The position numbers were made by a program, and so were the translations under genes. Below are positions 6,266 to 6,892 of a DNA stretch of 6,892 nucleotides, in pieces. Within the stretch, counting starts at the first letter, position 1, and every line of letters begins with the position of its first letter. The notes below the pieces were generated by a model. It worked only from the letters and a program-made list of their open reading frames with translations, was not told where the DNA came from and searched no databases. The DNA is taken from positions 23,453 to 30,344 of the forward strand of contig DBXX01000015.1 in the NCBI GenBank assembly GCA_002309675.1. The letters are read 5' to 3'. This DNA comes from Lachnospiraceae bacterium UBA1201 (lineage in GTDB: Bacteria > Bacillota > Clostridia > Lachnospirales > Lachnospiraceae).

Positions 6266-6294
6266 TTGCGATATCCGTGAGAATATGGTAAAAT
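6266..6294 (+). promoter_or_regulatory. Promoter of the lactate dehydrogenase gene (extended -10)
   Basis: TTGCGA (6266-6271, four of six) and TAAAAT (6289-6294, five of six) are 17 bases apart. TGG directly before the -10 makes it an extended -10 promoter, which can offset the weaker -35. The start would be near 6301, giving a leader of about 68 bases. Confidence 0.65.
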
Positions 6295-6320
6295 AGAAAG
6301 GCAGTAGCAAGAACGAATAT

Positions 6321-6336
6321 CCTTCGGGAACGAAGG
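6321..6336 (+). other. Small hairpin with GNRA-type loop in the ldh leader
   Basis: CCTTCG (6321-6326) pairs perfectly with CGAAGG (6331-6336) around GGAA, which fits the GNRA tetraloop pattern. It lies about 20 bases into the predicted transcript and has no T-run after it, so it is not a terminator. It may stabilise the messenger 5' end; the role is inferred. Confidence 0.4.
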
Positions 6337-6353
6337 TCAAAATAATCGAATGA

Positions 6354-6360
6354 AAGAGGA
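6354..6360 (+). promoter_or_regulatory. Ribosome binding site of ldh
   Basis: AAGAGGA ends eight bases before the ATG at 6369. An in-frame ATG at 6360 overlaps this site and would leave no spacing, so 6369 is the better start. Confidence 0.65.
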
Positions 6361-6368
6361 TGAGAGAT

Positions 6369-6892
6369 ATGGATAAAATAACAAAAGCATTGCCCGAAAA
6401 GAATGTAGATATACGTAAAGCCGCCATCATCGGCTGCGGTTTCGTGGGATCCTCCACGGCCTTTGCACTGATGGAGGCCGGAACATTTTCGGAACTGGTG
6501 CTGATCGATGTGGATAAAAGCCGCGCCGAAGGCGAGGCAATGGATATCAGCCACGGCGTACCGTTTGTAAAACCGATGAAGATCTATGCAGGTGACTACG
6601 ATGATATCGTGGATGCTTCGATCATCATCATTACGGCGGGAGCAGCGCAGAAGCCCGGCGAGACCCGGCTGGATCTGGTGCAGAAGAACGTGGCCATCTA
6701 TAAGTCGATTATTCCCGAGATCAAGAAGCGCGGATGCGAGGGCGTGCTGCTCATCGTGTCGAACCCGGTCGATATTCTGACCTACGTGGCACAGAAACTG
6801 TCCGGTTTCCCGGCGCATCGGGTCATCGGTTCGGGTACCGTGCTGGATACCGCCAGACTTAAGCATATGCTGAGCAATCACCTGTCGGTCGA
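6369..6892 (+). CDS. ldh: L-lactate dehydrogenase, N-terminal part (cut by window end)
   Basis: The first 174 residues of an NAD-dependent dehydrogenase that interconverts pyruvate and L-lactate in the cytoplasm, regenerating NAD+ in fermentation. The Rossmann fold shows IIGCGFVGSS (20-29, the GxGxxG dinucleotide motif) and LVLIDVD (43-49), where D47 should bind the NAD ribose. The mobile-loop segment TAGAAQKPGETRLDL (89-103) has Gln at 94, equivalent to Gln102 of lactate dehydrogenases; malate dehydrogenases have Arg there. R100 corresponds to the catalytic-loop Arg109. VSNPVDILTYV (130-140) contains the conserved Asn (N132), and VLDTARL (158-164) supplies D160 and R163, matching Asp168 and substrate-binding Arg171. 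The catalytic His195 is beyond the window, so activity cannot be judged. A ten-residue extension precedes the core. The gene has its own promoter and is separated from the ABC operon by a terminator. Confidence 0.95.
   Translation, partial: MDKITKALPEKNVDIRKAAIIGCGFVGSSTAFALMEAGTFSELVLIDVDKSRAEGEAMDISHGVPFVKPMKIYAGDYDDIVDASIIIITAGAAQKPGETRLDLVQKNVAIYKSIIPEIKKRGCEGVLLIVSNPVDILTYVAQKLSGFPAHRVIGSGTVLDTARLKHMLSNHLSV

Noticed and set aside
6229..6368. Rex, CcpA (cre) or similar redox/carbon control sites before ldh
   Set aside because: No match to the Rex palindrome or cre consensus was seen. The CGGAT/ATCCG inverted repeat across the -35 (6256-6277) is too short and too widely spaced to call.
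6350..6376. An eight-codon leader ORF overlapping the ldh start
   Set aside because: It has only a poorly spaced ribosome binding site and no regulatory codon pattern; probably chance.
6108..6881. A long open frame on the minus strand (257 codons)
   Set aside because: It lies antisense to ldh and crosses the ABC operon terminator and the ldh promoter; its translation is Cys/His-rich and resembles no family, and ldh on the other strand is unmistakable.
1..6892. CRISPR array, transposase, integration site, tRNA or riboswitch
   Set aside because: No regularly spaced repeats, no mobile-element proteins or terminal repeats, and no cloverleaf-like or known aptamer pattern was recognised; the gaps between genes are all under 200 bases and are explained by promoters and terminators.

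Overview
The window looks like a chromosomal segment from a Gram-positive anaerobe of the class Clostridia, possibly Lachnospiraceae. The grounds are the dnaK-dnaJ order, strong AGGAGG-type ribosome binding sites, sigma-A-like promoters, a YtrA-type GntR/ABC cassette and an L-lactate dehydrogenase of Firmicutes type. The taxonomic call is inference from gene style only. No mobile element, CRISPR array, tRNA or rRNA was seen. No gap between genes exceeds about 200 bases.

Layout. 1-528 is the 3' end of dnaK (the substrate-binding domain and lid of Hsp70). After a hairpin at 553-576 comes a good sigma-A promoter (627-655), then a complete dnaJ (705-1823), the Hsp40 partner of DnaK. A strong hairpin terminator at 1840-1874 lies between dnaJ and a convergent gene, a tandem-domain GNAT acetyltransferase read on the minus strand (2724-1900). 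An AT-rich region of about 170 bases (2725-2891) holds back-to-back promoters: one for the acetyltransferase and one, near consensus, for the next operon.

That operon (2892-6169) has three genes in an uncommon order: a 647-residue ABC-2-like membrane protein with nine predicted membrane segments and a roughly 290-residue extracytoplasmic C-terminal domain; a 129-residue YtrA-subfamily GntR repressor; and a 314-residue ABC ATPase of the YtrB type. A 29-bp imperfect palindrome (2847-2875) overlaps the -10 element and the expected transcription start, and is the obvious candidate operator for the GntR protein. The working model is an autoregulated exporter or envelope-stress module: the repressor holds the promoter off until a ligand appears, and the ATPase drives the membrane protein. 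The substrate is unknown. A textbook terminator (6194-6228) closes the operon.

6229-6368 carries an extended -10 promoter and a leader of about 70 bases with a small GNRA-type hairpin, followed by the 5' part of an L-lactate dehydrogenase gene (6369 to the window end). Its Rossmann fold and the Gln that selects lactate/pyruvate are visible; the catalytic His lies beyond the edge.

The most interesting part is the ABC/GntR operon. It belongs to a recognisable family and I do not claim a new system, but the large extracytoplasmic domain, the gene order and the operator are worth testing.
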